This document shows positions 37,190 to 47,309 of a stretch of 64,000 nucleotides of DNA, one piece after another. Both the position numbers and the translations under genes were made by a program. The notes under the pieces were generated by a model that worked only from the letters and a program-made list of their open reading frames with translations, searched no databases and was not told where the DNA came from. Source of the DNA: Erysipelotrichaceae bacterium (GTDB lineage: Bacteria > Bacillota_I > Bacilli_A > Erysipelotrichales > Erysipelotrichaceae); NCBI GenBank assembly GCA_017533785.1, contig JAFWII010000019.1, positions 1 through 64,000 on the forward strand, in the 5' to 3' direction. Each line of letters begins with the position of its first letter. Position 1 is the first letter of the stretch.

Positions 37190-37207
37190 AGCGTTTACCT
37201 CTTTCAA

Positions 37208-37230
37208 TTGAATACTTGTTCAACTGTTCA
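37208..37230. promoter_or_regulatory. ArsR/SmtB-type operator
   Basis: TTGAA-N6-TTCAA (37208-37223) plus a further TGTTCA (37225-37230), together giving the TGAA...TGTTCA pattern of SmtB/CzrA operators. It sits between the -10 box and the ribosome site of the efflux operon. Confidence 0.65.
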
Positions 37231-37235
37231 TACTT

Positions 37236-37263
37236 ATTATACCATCCCTCCGATGTGTGTCAA
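37236..37263 (-). promoter_or_regulatory. Promoter of the metal efflux operon
   Basis: TTGACA (37258-37263), 16-bp spacer, TATAAT (37236-37241): near-consensus, fitting a repressed strong promoter. Confidence 0.85.
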
Positions 37264-37292
37264 TTGGAACTTGCCGGAAATTTGGTTAAAAT
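37264..37292 (+). promoter_or_regulatory. Promoter of arsR-ogt
   Basis: TTGGAA (37264-37269), 17-bp spacer, TAAAAT (37287-37292), then 6 nt to the ATG at 37299. It begins at the base after the divergent -35. Confidence 0.65.
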
Positions 37293-37298
37293 AGAGGC

Positions 37299-37643
37299 AT
37301 GGATGAATTCTTATACGAAAGTGACAATCCCGAAGCCGTGCAGAAAGCGCTGGACGCGATGCCGGATGAGCTGCTGATCGAAGATCTTTCCTATTTCTAT
37401 AAGGTCATGGGCGATCCGACCCGTCTGCGTCTTCTGATGACGCTCGCCGGCGGGGAGCTCTCGGTCTCCGATCTCTGCAACGTGATCGGCATGAACCGCT
37501 CGGCGGTCTCCCACCAGCTGCGGGAACTGCGCAACGCCAAGCTCGTCAAACCCAGACGGGACGGCAAGACCGTCTATTATTCGCTCGACGACGAGCACGT
37601 GCTCTCGGTGCTGAACGTCGCCCTGGAACACGTCAAGGAATGA
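37299..37643 (+). CDS. ArsR/SmtB family metal-sensing repressor (114 aa)
   Basis: Dimeric winged-helix repressor released by metal. The DNA-binding segment is VSDLCNVIGMNRSAVSHQLRELRNAKLV. The last helix shows the alpha-5 zinc site DxHx10HxxE exactly: Asp98, His100, His111, Glu114. No alpha-3 Cys site (no CxC), so Zn rather than As or Cd sensing is favoured. Divergent from the efflux operon. The mRNA looks leaderless. Confidence 0.93.
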   Translation: MDEFLYESDNPEAVQKALDAMPDELLIEDLSYFYKVMGDPTRLRLLMTLAGGELSVSDLCNVIGMNRSAVSHQLRELRNAKLVKPRRDGKTVYYSLDDEHVLSVLNVALEHVKE

Positions 37644-38095
37644 ACAGCGCTGTCTACCGCACCGCGTACGGACTGTTTTCGGTGACCTGCGACGGCGGTC
37701 TTCTGACGGAGATCCGCCGTGTCTATAATGAAGATCTCCCCTCCGAACCAAGCCCGGCAACGGACCGGGTCTTTGAACAGTTGCAGGAATACTTTGCCGG
37801 CAGACGGAAGGTCTTCGAGCTGAAATACCGAATCGAGGGCACCCCATTCCGCAGAAAGGTGCTGCAGGCGCTGAGTGAAGTCCCCTACGGCGAGACCCGC
37901 TCCTACCGGGATCTTGCGGTCGCGGCCGGCTATCCCAAAGCCCAGCGGGCGGTCGGCAACATCATGCATACGAATAAGCTGATGCTGGTGCTGCCCTGCC
38001 ACCGGATCATCAAGTCGGACGGGAAACTGGGCGGCTATGCCGGGGATGAGGATCTCAAGCTCGCCCTGCTCGAACTGGAGCAACAGTATAAATGA
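37640..38095 (+). CDS. ogt: Methylated-DNA--protein-cysteine methyltransferase (151 aa)
   Basis: Suicide repair protein that removes alkyl groups from O6-guanine. Active site LPCHRII with Cys120; the DNA-binding helix and RSYRDLAVAAGYPKAQRAVGNIMHTN are typical. The N-terminal domain is short. The ATG overlaps the arsR stop by 4 nt, linking DNA repair to the metal-responsive unit. Confidence 0.95.
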   Translation: MNSAVYRTAYGLFSVTCDGGLLTEIRRVYNEDLPSEPSPATDRVFEQLQEYFAGRRKVFELKYRIEGTPFRRKVLQALSEVPYGETRSYRDLAVAAGYPKAQRAVGNIMHTNKLMLVLPCHRIIKSDGKLGGYAGDEDLKLALLELEQQYK

Positions 38096-38096
38096 C

Positions 38097-38126
38097 AAAA
38101 AACAGACCTCCGGAGAGGTCTGTTTT
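38097..38126. terminator. Bidirectional terminator between ogt and fhs
   Basis: AACAGACCTC/GAGGTCTGTT stem with CGGA loop between convergent genes, A/T-runs on both sides. Confidence 0.9.
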
Positions 38127-38140
38127 CATTTTGTCTTGTA

Positions 38141-39811
38141 TTAGAACAGTCCGCTGATCACGCCGTTGGCATCGATGTCGATGCGTTCGGCAGCCGGGGA
38201 TTTCGGCAGGCCGGGCATCGTCATGATATCTCCTGTCAGCGCGACCAGGAAACCTGCACCGGCAGAGACTTTGATGTTGCGGACCGTGATGCGGAAGTTC
38301 TCCGGCGCGCCGAGCAGAGCGGCGTTGTCGGTGAAGGAATACTGGGTCTTGGCGACACAGATCGGCAGTTCGCCGTAGCCGAGCTTCGTGAGTTCTGCTA
38401 CCTGCTTCTTGGCAGCCGGCAGATAATCGACGCCGTCCGCATGGTAGATCTTGGTCGCGATGTCGTTCAGTTTGACTTCGATCGGATCCTTCTCGTTGTA
38501 GGAGAAAGTGAAGTCGTTCTTCTGGTCACAGAGACGGATGACTTCCTCAGCCAGCGCCTTGCCGCCCTTGGAACCCTTTTCCCAGACTTCGCTCAGGGCA
38601 ACGTTGATGCCCAGTTCCTTACACTTGTCTTCGATCAGCTTCAGTTCCGCCTTGGTGTCGGTGACGAAGGCATTGATCGCAACGACGACCGGAAGCTTGT
38701 AGACATCCTTGATGTTGGAGATGTGGCGGATCAGGTTCGGCAGACCTCTTTCGAGGGCTTCGAGGTTCTCCGCGCCGAGTTCCGTCTTCGGGACACCGCC
38801 GTTGTATTTCAGCGCGCGGACCGTCGCGACGACGACGACCGCATTCGGTTTGAGACCGGCATAGCGGCACTTGATGTCGAGGAACTTCTCCGCGCCGAGG
38901 TCGGCACCGAAGCCTGCCTCAGTGACGGCGTAATCACCCAGTGCCATCGCAGCTTTGGTGGCGATGACGGAGTTGCAGCCGTGGGCGATATTGGCGAACG
39001 GACCGCCGTGAACGAAGGTCGGTGTGCCTTCGAGAGTCTGGACGAGGTTCGGCTTGATCGCATCCTTCAGAAGAGCTGCCATCGCGCCCTGCGCTTTCAG
39101 ATCAGCTGCTGTGACCGGTTCGCCGTCGACATTGTAGGCGACGACGATACGGGCCAGTCTTTCCTTCAGGTCAACGATGTCGTTGGAGAGGCAGAGGACA
39201 GCCATGATCTCGGAAGCGACCGTGATGTCGAAACCGTCTTCACGCGGAACGCCGTTGGCCTTTCCGCCGAGACCGTCGACGACGAAACGAAGCTGTCTGT
39301 CGTTCATATCGACGCAGCGCTTCCAGACGATGCGGCGGACGTCGATGCGTAAGCTGTTGCCCTGCTGGATATGGTTGTCGAGCATGGCAGCCAGGAGGTT
39401 GTTGGCAGCGCCGATCGCGTGGAAGTCACCTGTGAAGTGCAGGTTGATGTCTTCCATCGGGACGACCTGGGCATAACCGCCGCCGGCAGCGCCGCCCTTG
39501 ATGCCGAAGACCGGACCGAGGGACGGTTCTCTTAACGCGACGACTGTCTTTTTGCCTAATGCGCGCAGGCTGTCCGCGAGACCGATGGTGGTCGTGGTCT
39601 TGCCTTCGCCGGCCGGTGTCGGGTTGATCGCGGTGACCAGGATCAGTTTGGCTTTCTTGCGGCTCTTCGGCTGCTTGGTCAGCTTTGCCTTGTAGGGACC
39701 GTAGTACTCAATATCCTCTTCCTTCAGTCCGAGTTCCTTTGCGACTTCGGAAATGTGTCTTTTCTTGCACGCCTGTGCGATCTCGATGTCTGTTAGATAT
39801 TTCTTCTTCAT
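38141..39811 (-). CDS. fhs: Formate--tetrahydrofolate ligase (556 aa)
   Basis: Makes 10-formyl-THF from formate, THF and ATP; enables formate to feed purine synthesis and the methyl branch of acetogenic-type metabolism. P-loop [18 protein letters not shown] near residue 64, [32 protein letters not shown] and [18 protein letters not shown] are all family hallmarks. Full length. It starts 17 nt after purL and is the last gene of the pur operon. Confidence 0.98.
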   Translation of the reverse strand: MKKKYLTDIEIAQACKKRHISEVAKELGLKEEDIEYYGPYKAKLTKQPKSRKKAKLILVTAINPTPAGEGKTTTTIGLADSLRALGKKTVVALREPSLGPVFGIKGGAAGGGYAQVVPMEDINLHFTGDFHAIGAANNLLAAMLDNHIQQGNSLRIDVRRIVWKRCVDMNDRQLRFVVDGLGGKANGVPREDGFDITVASEIMAVLCLSNDIVDLKERLARIVVAYNVDGEPVTAADLKAQGAMAALLKDAIKPNLVQTLEGTPTFVHGGPFANIAHGCNSVIATKAAMALGDYAVTEAGFGADLGAEKFLDIKCRYAGLKPNAVVVVATVRALKYNGGVPKTELGAENLEALERGLPNLIRHISNIKDVYKLPVVVAINAFVTDTKAELKLIEDKCKELGINVALSEVWEKGSKGGKALAEEVIRLCDQKNDFTFSYNEKDPIEVKLNDIATKIYHADGVDYLPAAKKQVAELTKLGYGELPICVAKTQYSFTDNAALLGAPENFRITVRNIKVSAGAGFLVALTGDIMTMPGLPKSPAAERIDIDANGVISGLF

Positions 39812-39828
39812 TTTGAACCTCTCCTTCG

Positions 39829-42800
39829 TTACCTGAAATACTTGACCGCGGAGACGAACAGTTTCATGTCTGTCTCCCCGAGGATGTTTTTATAGAGACC
39901 CGGACGGATACGTTCGGAGTGTCCCATCTTGCCTAAGATCCTGCCGTCGGGCGAAGTGATGCCTTCGATCGCGAAATAGGATCCGTTGGGGTTGAAATTG
40001 CTGTCGTAGGTGGCGTTGCCGTCAAGATCGACATACTGGGTGGCGACCTGACCGTTTCTGATCAGTTCCTCCGCCAGCGCCGGATCGATGATGAAACGTC
40101 CCTCGCCGTGGCTGATCGGCACCTGGTAGAGACCGCCCAGTTCCGCTTCCGCCAGCCAGGGCGAAAGCTTCGAAGCGACTCTTGTCATGACCATCTGCGA
40201 CTGATGGCGGCCGATCGTGTTGTAGCTCAGGGTCGGCGCTTCACTGCTCGGTTCGACGATCTTTCCGTAGGGCACGAGACCCAGTTTGATCAGCGCCTGG
40301 AAACCGTTGCAGATGCCCAGCATCAGTCCGCCTCTCTCATCGAGGAAACTTCCCACCTCGTCTTTGATCGCCGGATTGCGGAAGAAAGCCGTGATGAATT
40401 TGGCGGAACCGTCGGGTTCGTCACCGCCCGAGAAGCCGCCCGGGATGACGATCATCTGGGCTTCGCGGATCTTCTTCGCGAAATTCTCGGCGCTTTCCCT
40501 GACTTCTTCGGAACTCTGGTTGCGGACCACGAAGATCTCCGCTTCGGCGCCGGCTTCCAGCAGGGCGTTGGCGGTATCGTATTCGCAGTTGGTGCCCGGG
40601 AAGACCGGGATCAGCGCTTTCGGTCTCATGGTCCGGAATTCCGGTTTCAGGAAAGTCGTCTGTTTCTTTTCGGAAGTGACCGTGCGGATCTCCCTGTCCG
40701 GACATTCCGCTTTAGTCGGATAGACCTTTTCGAGGACCGCGTCGTTGAGCGCTTCCGCTTCCGCGAGCGTGATCTCTTCGTTTGCCAGTACGATCTTTTC
40801 TTCTTCCGTGGTCACACCGAGGATCTCGCCCAGGGCGAAGTCTTCGCTGACTTCCGCGAGGATCGCGGCCGGCAGCGAGACGTAGGCATCGAATTCCTTC
40901 TCTGTCTTAAAGCCCACACGGTTGCCGAAGCCCATATTCATCAGCGCTTCCGCGATACCGTATTCGGCGGTCGCGGCGGCATAGACTTTTCCGGCTTTCG
41001 CTTCCTTCGCGAAGGCTTTATAGAAGCCGTACATTTTCTTACGGTCTTCGTCGTGGATCAGGACGACCTTGTGGCCTGCGCCCTTGAAGTCGGCAGAGAC
41101 CGTTTCCGAAGCTTTGATCGGGGCGATCGCAAAGGAGATCAGCGTCGGCGGAACGTCCTTGTCCAGGAACGATCCGGACATCGAGTCCTTGCCGCCGATC
41201 GCGGCTGCTTCGCATTCGATCTGGGCATCGAGCGCGCCCAGCAGGGCTTCAAACGGCTTTCCCCAGCGCTGCGGCTCATTGCGCAGACGCTCGAAGAATT
41301 CCTGGAAGGTCAGATAGATCTTTTCGGGATCGGCGCCGCCGGCAGTCAGCTTGGCGATGGAGTTGTAGACGGCGTTATAGGCGCCGGCATAGGGATCAAC
41401 GACCATCTGGTCGGGATCCGCGCCCCAGGCCATGATGGAAGCCTGTTCGCTGTGCCTGCCGGGATCGGCCGGGATCAGCGAGACCATCTTCCGTTCAGCC
41501 GTGCGGCGGTATTTTCCGCCGTAGGGCATCAGTACGTTATAGGCACCGACCGTCGCGTCGAAGCGGTCGGAGAGTCCCTTGCGGGAGCCGCATTTCAGGC
41601 TGGAGGCCATTGCCCTCAGGTCCCGGTACGGCAGTTCATATAAAGCGGCGCGGTCTTTGGCGGGAACAGCCACATCTGTCTTCTTGCGGGCGCCGTTGGT
41701 ATCGAGGAAGGAACGTTCGATATCGGCAACGACCTTTCCTCTCCACGTCATGACCAGACGCGGTTCCTCGGTCACCACCGCGACGCGGTAGGCTTCGAGG
41801 TTTTCCTTCTCGGCTTCTTCGATGAAGCGTTTTTCGTCTTCGGGCGCCAGGACGACCGCCATTCTTTCCTGCGATTCGGAGATCGCGAGCTCGGTCCCGT
41901 CGAGACCGTCGTATTTCTTGCGGACCTGGTCGAGATCGATCCGCAGACCATCCGCCAGCTCGCCGATGGCGACACTGACGCCGCCGGCACCGAAGTCGTT
42001 GCAGCGTTTGATCATGCGGGTGACTTCGCCCTTGCGGAACAGTCTCTGGATCTTTCTCTCCTCGGGGGCGTTGCCCTTCTGGACTTCGCTGGCCATCGTT
42101 TCGAGGGATTTCAGGTTATGGGTCTTGGAGGAGCCGGTCGCTCCGCCGATGCCGTCGCGTCCGGTCCGTCCGCCTAACAGGATGATCACATCCCCGGGCG
42201 CCGGGCGTTCACGCACGACATTGGAGGCCGGAGCGGCGCCGACGACGGCACCGACTTCCAGACGCTTGGCGATATAGCCTTCATGGTAGACTTCGGAGAC
42301 CAGTCCGGTCGCCAGACCGATCTGGTTGCCGTAGGAGGAATAGCCGGCAGCTGCCGTCTGGGCAAGCTTACGCTGAGGCAGCTTGCCTTCGAGCGTATCT
42401 TTCAGTTTTGCCCGCGGATCGCCGCCGCCGGTATAACGCATCGCCTGGTGGACGTAGACACGTCCCGAGAGCGGGTCGCGGATGCAGCCGCCGATGCAGG
42501 TGGCCGCGCCGCCGAAGGGCTCGATCTCAGTCGGATGGTTATGTGTTTCGTTCTTGAACATCAGCAGCCAGTCTTCCTTTTCGCCGTCGATCTCGGGCTC
42601 GATATGGATCGAGCAGGCGTTGATCTCTTCGGAGACGTCGATCTCCGGGCAGAGACCGCGCTTCTTCAGGGTCTTGGCCCCGATCGTCGCGAGGTCCATC
42701 AGGGTGACCGGCCGTTTGGTATCTTTGCCGTAAACTTCCTCGCGCAGCTTCAGATAGCGCGCATAGGAGTCCTTCACTTCCCCGTCTTCGATATTGATGT

Positions 42801-43500
42801 TGTCGAGAACGGTGGAGAAGGTCGTATGACGGCAGTGGTCAGACCAGTAGGTATCGACGATGCGCAGTTCGGTCATCGTCGGATCCCGTTTGATCTCTTT
42901 GCAGTAGTTCTGTAAGAAGAGCAGGTCGTCCTCGCCCATCGCCAGACCGTAGTCTTCGCGGAAGGAGGCGAGTTCCTCCTCTTTGAGTTCACAGAAGCCC
43001 TTGATGACCTTGACGTCCGCGGGTTCCGTGATCTCTTCCTTTAAGGTCTCCGGCAGTTCGAAAGACGCTTCGCGGCTCTCGACCGGGTTGATCACATAGT
43101 GTTTGATCCTGACAAGGTCCTCGTCGCTGATCTGGCCGTAGATCAGAATGACTTTGGCGTATTTCACCGCCGGACGCTTTTTCTGGGTCAGCAGCTCGAT
43201 ACACTGGGCTGCGGAATCGGCGCGCTGGTCGAACTGACCGGGCAGCGCTTCGACCGCGAAACGGCGGTCTTCGCCGAAACCTTCGAACACATCGTAGGTC
43301 ACGTCGATCTGCGGTTCGCTGAAGACCTTGGTCTTCGCTTCCGCAAATAGTTCGTCCGCCAGTCCCTCGACGTCATAGCGGTTGAGGATGCGGACATTTT
43401 CGACACCTTCGATGCCCAGGAAGGAACGGCATTCCTTTAAAAGCGACGCTGCTTCCGGCGCATAGCCGGCTTTCTTTTCAACGTAGACGCGGCTGACCAT
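39829..43500 (-). CDS. purL: Phosphoribosylformylglycinamidine synthase, large fused form (1223 aa)
   Basis: Converts FGAR and glutamine to FGAM (fourth step). Single-chain form with N-terminal PurS-like region, two AIRS-type halves ([29 protein letters not shown]; later MGFGNRVG), and a C-terminal class I glutaminase with Cys in [16 protein letters not shown] and ISHGEGRFI. Slightly shorter than E. coli PurL (1295 aa). Start is fixed by GGAGGGTTGA directly before the ATG, touching the purD stop. No purS or purQ needed. Confidence 0.97.
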   Translation of the reverse strand: MVSRVYVEKKAGYAPEAASLLKECRSFLGIEGVENVRILNRYDVEGLADELFAEAKTKVFSEPQIDVTYDVFEGFGEDRRFAVEALPGQFDQRADSAAQCIELLTQKKRPAVKYAKVILIYGQISDEDLVRIKHYVINPVESREASFELPETLKEEITEPADVKVIKGFCELKEEELASFREDYGLAMGEDDLLFLQNYCKEIKRDPTMTELRIVDTYWSDHCRHTTFSTVLDNINIEDGEVKDSYARYLKLREEVYGKDTKRPVTLMDLATIGAKTLKKRGLCPEIDVSEEINACSIHIEPEIDGEKEDWLLMFKNETHNHPTEIEPFGGAATCIGGCIRDPLSGRVYVHQAMRYTGGGDPRAKLKDTLEGKLPQRKLAQTAAAGYSSYGNQIGLATGLVSEVYHEGYIAKRLEVGAVVGAAPASNVVRERPAPGDVIILLGGRTGRDGIGGATGSSKTHNLKSLETMASEVQKGNAPEERKIQRLFRKGEVTRMIKRCNDFGAGGVSVAIGELADGLRIDLDQVRKKYDGLDGTELAISESQERMAVVLAPEDEKRFIEEAEKENLEAYRVAVVTEEPRLVMTWRGKVVADIERSFLDTNGARKKTDVAVPAKDRAALYELPYRDLRAMASSLKCGSRKGLSDRFDATVGAYNVLMPYGGKYRRTAERKMVSLIPADPGRHSEQASIMAWGADPDQMVVDPYAGAYNAVYNSIAKLTAGGADPEKIYLTFQEFFERLRNEPQRWGKPFEALLGALDAQIECEAAAIGGKDSMSGSFLDKDVPPTLISFAIAPIKASETVSADFKGAGHKVVLIHDEDRKKMYGFYKAFAKEAKAGKVYAAATAEYGIAEALMNMGFGNRVGFKTEKEFDAYVSLPAAILAEVSEDFALGEILGVTTEEEKIVLANEEITLAEAEALNDAVLEKVYPTKAECPDREIRTVTSEKKQTTFLKPEFRTMRPKALIPVFPGTNCEYDTANALLEAGAEAEIFVVRNQSSEEVRESAENFAKKIREAQMIVIPGGFSGGDEPDGSAKFITAFFRNPAIKDEVGSFLDERGGLMLGICNGFQALIKLGLVPYGKIVEPSSEAPTLSYNTIGRHQSQMVMTRVASKLSPWLAEAELGGLYQVPISHGEGRFIIDPALAEELIRNGQVATQYVDLDGNATYDSNFNPNGSYFAIEGITSPDGRILGKMGHSERIRPGLYKNILGETDMKLFVSAVKYFR

Positions 43501-44769
43501 TCAACCCTCCAGCGCTCTCAGCGCCCGCTGTCCGATATCGCCGCGGCAGAAGCCGTTTTCGAATTCGACTTCCTTCGCCAGTTCATAGCTCTTCGCGATC
43601 GCTTCCTTCAGCGTCGGCGCGGTAGAGGTGATGCCCAGCACCCGGCCGCCGGAGGAGACGAGTTTTCCGTCCTGCAGCTTGACGCCGGCGAAATCGCAGT
43701 GCTTCAGTGCTTCCCCGCTCATCGAGACCGGGAAGCCTTTTTCATAGTGTTCCGGATAGCCTTTCGAAGCGATGACGAGGCAGCAGGAGGAATCCTTTTT
43801 AAAGACGACTTCCTGCTGGTCCAGAGTGCCGTTTGTGCAGGCCTGGAAGATCGTTAAGAGATCGCTTTCCAGAAGCGGTAAGACCGCCTGGGTCTCCGGG
43901 TCGCCGAAACGGGAATTGTACTCGATGACTTTCGGTCCGTCTTCCGTCAGCATCAGGCTGAAGTAGAGACAGCCTTTAAACGTCCTGCCTTCCGCTTCCA
44001 TCGCCTTTAAAGTCGGCATGAAGATCGTTTCATAGGCTTCTTTGGCGATCTCCGGGGTATAGCAGGGATTCGGCGCGATCGCGCCCATGCCGCCGGTGTT
44101 GAGACCTTCGTCATTGTCGTGCGCGCGCTTATGGTCCATCGAGGAGACCATCGGCTTCAGGGTCTTTCCGTCGGTGAAGCAGAGGATCGAGACTTCGGGT
44201 CCCGTGAGGAATTCCTCGATGACGATGCGGCTGCCGGCAGAACCGAACTTATTCTCCAGCATCATCTCGCGGACCGCTGCTTTCGCTTCTTCGAGCGTCT
44301 GGGCGATGATGACGCCCTTGCCTAATGCCAGACCGTCCGCCTTGATGACGATCGGCATCTTCTGGCTGTCAAGATAGGCTTCCGCTTCCGCCTCGTTGTC
44401 GAAGCTCGCGTAGGCCGCGGTCGGGATATGGTACTTCGCCATCAGCTCCTTGGCGAAGACCTTGCTGGCTTCGATGACCGCTGCTTTCTTATCCGGCCCG
44501 AAACACGGGAAACCGGCCGCCGTAAAGGCGTCGACGGCTCCCAGAGCCAGCGGATCGTCGGGGGTGACGACCACATAATCGATCCCCTTCTCTTTCGCGA
44601 AGGCGATCTGCTTTTCGATATCCGTCGCGGAGATCGGAACGCATTCCGCGTCATTTGCGATGCCGCCGTTGCCCGGACAGCACCAGATCTTTTCCGTTTC
44701 CGGATTCTCTTTCAGTTTTTTTATGATGGCGTGTTCACGTCCGCCGCCACCGATCACAAGCAGTTTCAT
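43501..44769 (-). CDS. purD: Phosphoribosylamine--glycine ligase (422 aa)
   Basis: Second step of purine synthesis, ATP-grasp enzyme. LVIGGGGREHAIIKKL at the N-terminus, the ATP-grasp segment IVIKADGLALGKGVIIAQT, NTGGMGAIAPNP, and VIEYNSRFGDPETQAVLPLL are all typical. Full length. It is separated from purH by 30 nt, the longest gap inside the operon. Confidence 0.98.
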   Translation of the reverse strand: MKLLVIGGGGREHAIIKKLKENPETEKIWCCPGNGGIANDAECVPISATDIEKQIAFAKEKGIDYVVVTPDDPLALGAVDAFTAAGFPCFGPDKKAAVIEASKVFAKELMAKYHIPTAAYASFDNEAEAEAYLDSQKMPIVIKADGLALGKGVIIAQTLEEAKAAVREMMLENKFGSAGSRIVIEEFLTGPEVSILCFTDGKTLKPMVSSMDHKRAHDNDEGLNTGGMGAIAPNPCYTPEIAKEAYETIFMPTLKAMEAEGRTFKGCLYFSLMLTEDGPKVIEYNSRFGDPETQAVLPLLESDLLTIFQACTNGTLDQQEVVFKKDSSCCLVIASKGYPEHYEKGFPVSMSGEALKHCDFAGVKLQDGKLVSSGGRVLGITSTAPTLKEAIAKSYELAKEVEFENGFCRGDIGQRALRALEG

Positions 44770-44799
44770 GGAGCTGCTCCTTTCTGTGGGTAAGATGTA

Positions 44800-45978
44800 T
44801 TAATGATGGAATAAACGCATGCCGGTGAAGGACATGACCATGTCGTACTTGTCAGCCGTCTCGATGACGTTGTCGTCACGGATGGATCCGCCCGGCTCGA
44901 CGATGTACTTGGCACCGGACTTGCGGGCTCTTTCGATGTTGTCGCCGAACGGGAAGAAGGCGTCAGAACCGACGGTGATGCCGCTCTGCGTTTTGATCCA
45001 GGCTTTCTTTTCCTCGGCTGTCAGCACTTCCGGCTTGACGGTGAAGTATTTCTGCCAGTTGCCCTCAGCAGTGACGTCTTCGAATTCATCGGAAACGTAA
45101 ACGTCGATGGTGTTGTCTCTCTCGGCGCGCTTGAGGTCTTCGCGGAAGGAGAGACCGAGGACTTTCGGATGCTGGCGGAGATACCAGATATCCGCTTTAT
45201 TGCCGGCGAGACGGGTGCAGTGGATACGGCTCTGCTGGCCGGCGCCGACGCCGATCGCCTGACCGTCCTTGACGTAGCAGACGGAGTTGGACTGGGTGTA
45301 TTTCAGCGTGATCAGGGAAAGGATCATGTCATCGGCAGCTTCCGGAGTGAGTTCCTTGTTGGCGGTGACGATGTTGCTCAACAGAGCACGGTCGATCTTG
45401 AAGTTGTTGTGACCCTGGATGAAGGTGATGCCGAAGACGTCCTTGCATTCCTCTTCCGCGCAGACATAATCCGGGTCGACTTCAACGACGTTGTAGTTGC
45501 CCTTCTTCTTGGTGCGTAAGATCGCCAACGCCTCTTCGGTGTAGCCGGGAGCGATGATGCCGTCGGAGACTTCGGCCTTCAGATAGTTGGCGACCGAAGC
45601 GTCGCAGGTATCGCTCAGCGCGACCCAGTCGCCGTAGGAGGACAGACGGTCCGTTCCTCTGGCGCGGATGTAGGCGGAAGCGACTTCGGAGATCTCGGCG
45701 TCGTCATCGACCCAGTAGATCTTCTTTTCGATGTCGGTCAGCGGTCTTGCGAGCGCGCTGCCGGCCGGGGAAACGTGCTTGAAGCTGGCGGCGCAGACTT
45801 TGCCGGTCGCTTCCTTGAGTTCCTTGACGAGCTGCCAGGAGTTGAAGGCATCCAGGAAATTGATATAGCCCGGCTTGCCGTTCAGGACTTTGATCGGCAG
45901 ATCGCTGCCGTCTTTCATCATGATCTTGGACGGTTTCTGATTCGGGTTGCAGCCGTATTTGAGTTCCAGTTCGTTCAT
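44800..45978 (-). CDS. purH: AICAR transformylase, stand-alone PurH C-terminal form (392 aa)
   Basis: Formylates AICAR with 10-formyl-THF. Only the transformylase part is present: the catalytic Lys-His of KHVSPAG and the segment SNSVCYVKDGQAIGVGAGQQSRIHCTRLAG are intact and close to the eukaryote-type ATIC, but the N-terminal MGS-like cyclohydrolase domain (about 200 residues) is missing. The IMP-forming step is supplied by the PurO-type gene 4 nt upstream. Confidence 0.93.
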   Translation of the reverse strand: MNELELKYGCNPNQKPSKIMMKDGSDLPIKVLNGKPGYINFLDAFNSWQLVKELKEATGKVCAASFKHVSPAGSALARPLTDIEKKIYWVDDDAEISEVASAYIRARGTDRLSSYGDWVALSDTCDASVANYLKAEVSDGIIAPGYTEEALAILRTKKKGNYNVVEVDPDYVCAEEECKDVFGITFIQGHNNFKIDRALLSNIVTANKELTPEAADDMILSLITLKYTQSNSVCYVKDGQAIGVGAGQQSRIHCTRLAGNKADIWYLRQHPKVLGLSFREDLKRAERDNTIDVYVSDEFEDVTAEGNWQKYFTVKPEVLTAEEKKAWIKTQSGITVGSDAFFPFGDNIERARKSGAKYIVEPGGSIRDDNVIETADKYDMVMSFTGMRLFHH

Positions 45979-45982
45979 TTTC

Positions 45983-46696
45983 TTATTTCTCCTCGTTCTT
46001 GTTGAAGATCCGGACTTCCTTTTCGCCGGTCTCTTTATTCATGAAGCAGACATACAGGGAGACCTTGTTGTCGAAGTTCAGGCTCTCCCAGACGTCCCTG
46101 GCAAAGGATTCGATCTCGTCGCCCATGAAGACGCGTTCCGGCTCGCCCTCGAAGGACGGGATCGGATTGCCGTCGCCGACATAGGTGTGGATGAAGTGGC
46201 CAAGGCCGCTGACTGCCGGATATTCATAGGTATAGCGGACACAGGCGCTGCCGTCTTCGTCGACGGATTTCAGGATCGACATCTGATATGTGCCGTCTTT
46301 CTCCAGGACTGCGGAGATGCGCGGGGTCCAGTTCGGGCCGTCCGGTTCGAATTCACGGGTGCGCAGGGAATCCGCAAAGGATTTTCCTTCCTTGTAGCCG
46401 TCGCGGACCGTATCGGTCTGGTTGCCGTTGGTGACGATCAGGCGGCCTTCGAATTCACGCACCGGATGATAGATGATCAGGCTCGGATCCTTCATCTTGG
46501 AAGGATCGAAGGCTTCGGTGGAAATGCCGTCTTCCTCGACCTTGAAGATGCGGTTGCGGGAGTTGACGCTGCGGCCCATGATGAAATAGACCACGACCGC
46601 GTATTTGCCGTCCGGGCTGTTGCCGACGGCGATGCCGCGTCCGGGATACGTGTTGTTGATGAGAAGTTCTCTCAGGGAATCGACTTTATAGCTCAT
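45983..46696 (-). CDS. purO: IMP cyclohydrolase, archaeal PurO-like (237 aa)
   Basis: Closes the ring of FAICAR to IMP. Resembles the archaeal-type IMP cyclohydrolase family (NTYPGRGIAVG near residue 15, VVYFIMGRSVNSRNR, NGNQTDTV, PNWTPRISAV). This enzyme is unrelated to the PurH N-terminal domain and fills its role here, between purN and the transformylase gene. The exact bacterial subgroup is not certain. Confidence 0.88.
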   Translation of the reverse strand: MSYKVDSLRELLINNTYPGRGIAVGNSPDGKYAVVVYFIMGRSVNSRNRIFKVEEDGISTEAFDPSKMKDPSLIIYHPVREFEGRLIVTNGNQTDTVRDGYKEGKSFADSLRTREFEPDGPNWTPRISAVLEKDGTYQMSILKSVDEDGSACVRYTYEYPAVSGLGHFIHTYVGDGNPIPSFEGEPERVFMGDEIESFARDVWESLNFDNKVSLYVCFMNKETGEKEVRIFNKNEEK

Positions 46697-46700
46697 TTTT

Positions 46701-47309
46701 CTATTTCTCCTTTGCGATCATTGTGGAGACCATGGCTACGGCCTGGGGCAAAAGTTTCCATTCCGCTTCCTCCATGATCCGGCGCTGCAGGATCTCCGGC
46801 GTGTCTCCCTCTCTGACCTCTACCGCTTTCTGCAGCAGGATCTGGCCGCCGTCCGGGATCTCGTTCACGTAATGCACGGTCGCGCCGGAGACTTTGACTC
46901 CGCGCGCCAGTGCGGCTTCATGGACCTTCAGTCCGTACATCCCTTCCCCGCAGAAGCTGGGGATCAGGGACGGATGGACATTCAGGATGCGTTTATCATA
47001 ACGCCGGACGAAATCCTCCGAGAGGATCGTCAGGAAACCGGCCAGTACGATCAGGTCGATCTTTTCCTCCTCCAGGACAGAGACCAGTTTCTTTTCGAAA
47101 AGCTCCTGGCTTCCGAGTTCCTTTTTGGAGACGACGATATGTTTCTTGTTAAAGTTCTCCGCCCGTTCGAGCGCGTAGACGCCGGGCTTCGAGGCGACGA
47201 CCAGAACGATCTCGCCGTCGGGATTGCCGCCGGCCTTCTCCGCTTCGAGCAGGGCCTGCAGGTTGGTGCCGCCGCCCGAGACGAGCACCGCGATCCGGGT
47301 CTTTGTCAT
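46701..47309 (-). CDS. purN: Phosphoribosylglycinamide formyltransferase (202 aa)
   Basis: Transfers formyl from 10-formyl-THF to GAR. VLVSGGGTNLQALLEA, VLAGFLTILS, ILNVHPSLIPSFCGEGMYG (His of the catalytic triad) and SGATVHYVNE with GGQILLQKAV are typical. Start at 47309 by the ATGA overlap with the purM stop; a longer frame reading into purM is an artefact. Confidence 0.97.
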   Translation of the reverse strand: MTKTRIAVLVSGGGTNLQALLEAEKAGGNPDGEIVLVVASKPGVYALERAENFNKKHIVVSKKELGSQELFEKKLVSVLEEEKIDLIVLAGFLTILSEDFVRRYDKRILNVHPSLIPSFCGEGMYGLKVHEAALARGVKVSGATVHYVNEIPDGGQILLQKAVEVREGDTPEILQRRIMEEAEWKLLPQAVAMVSTMIAKEK

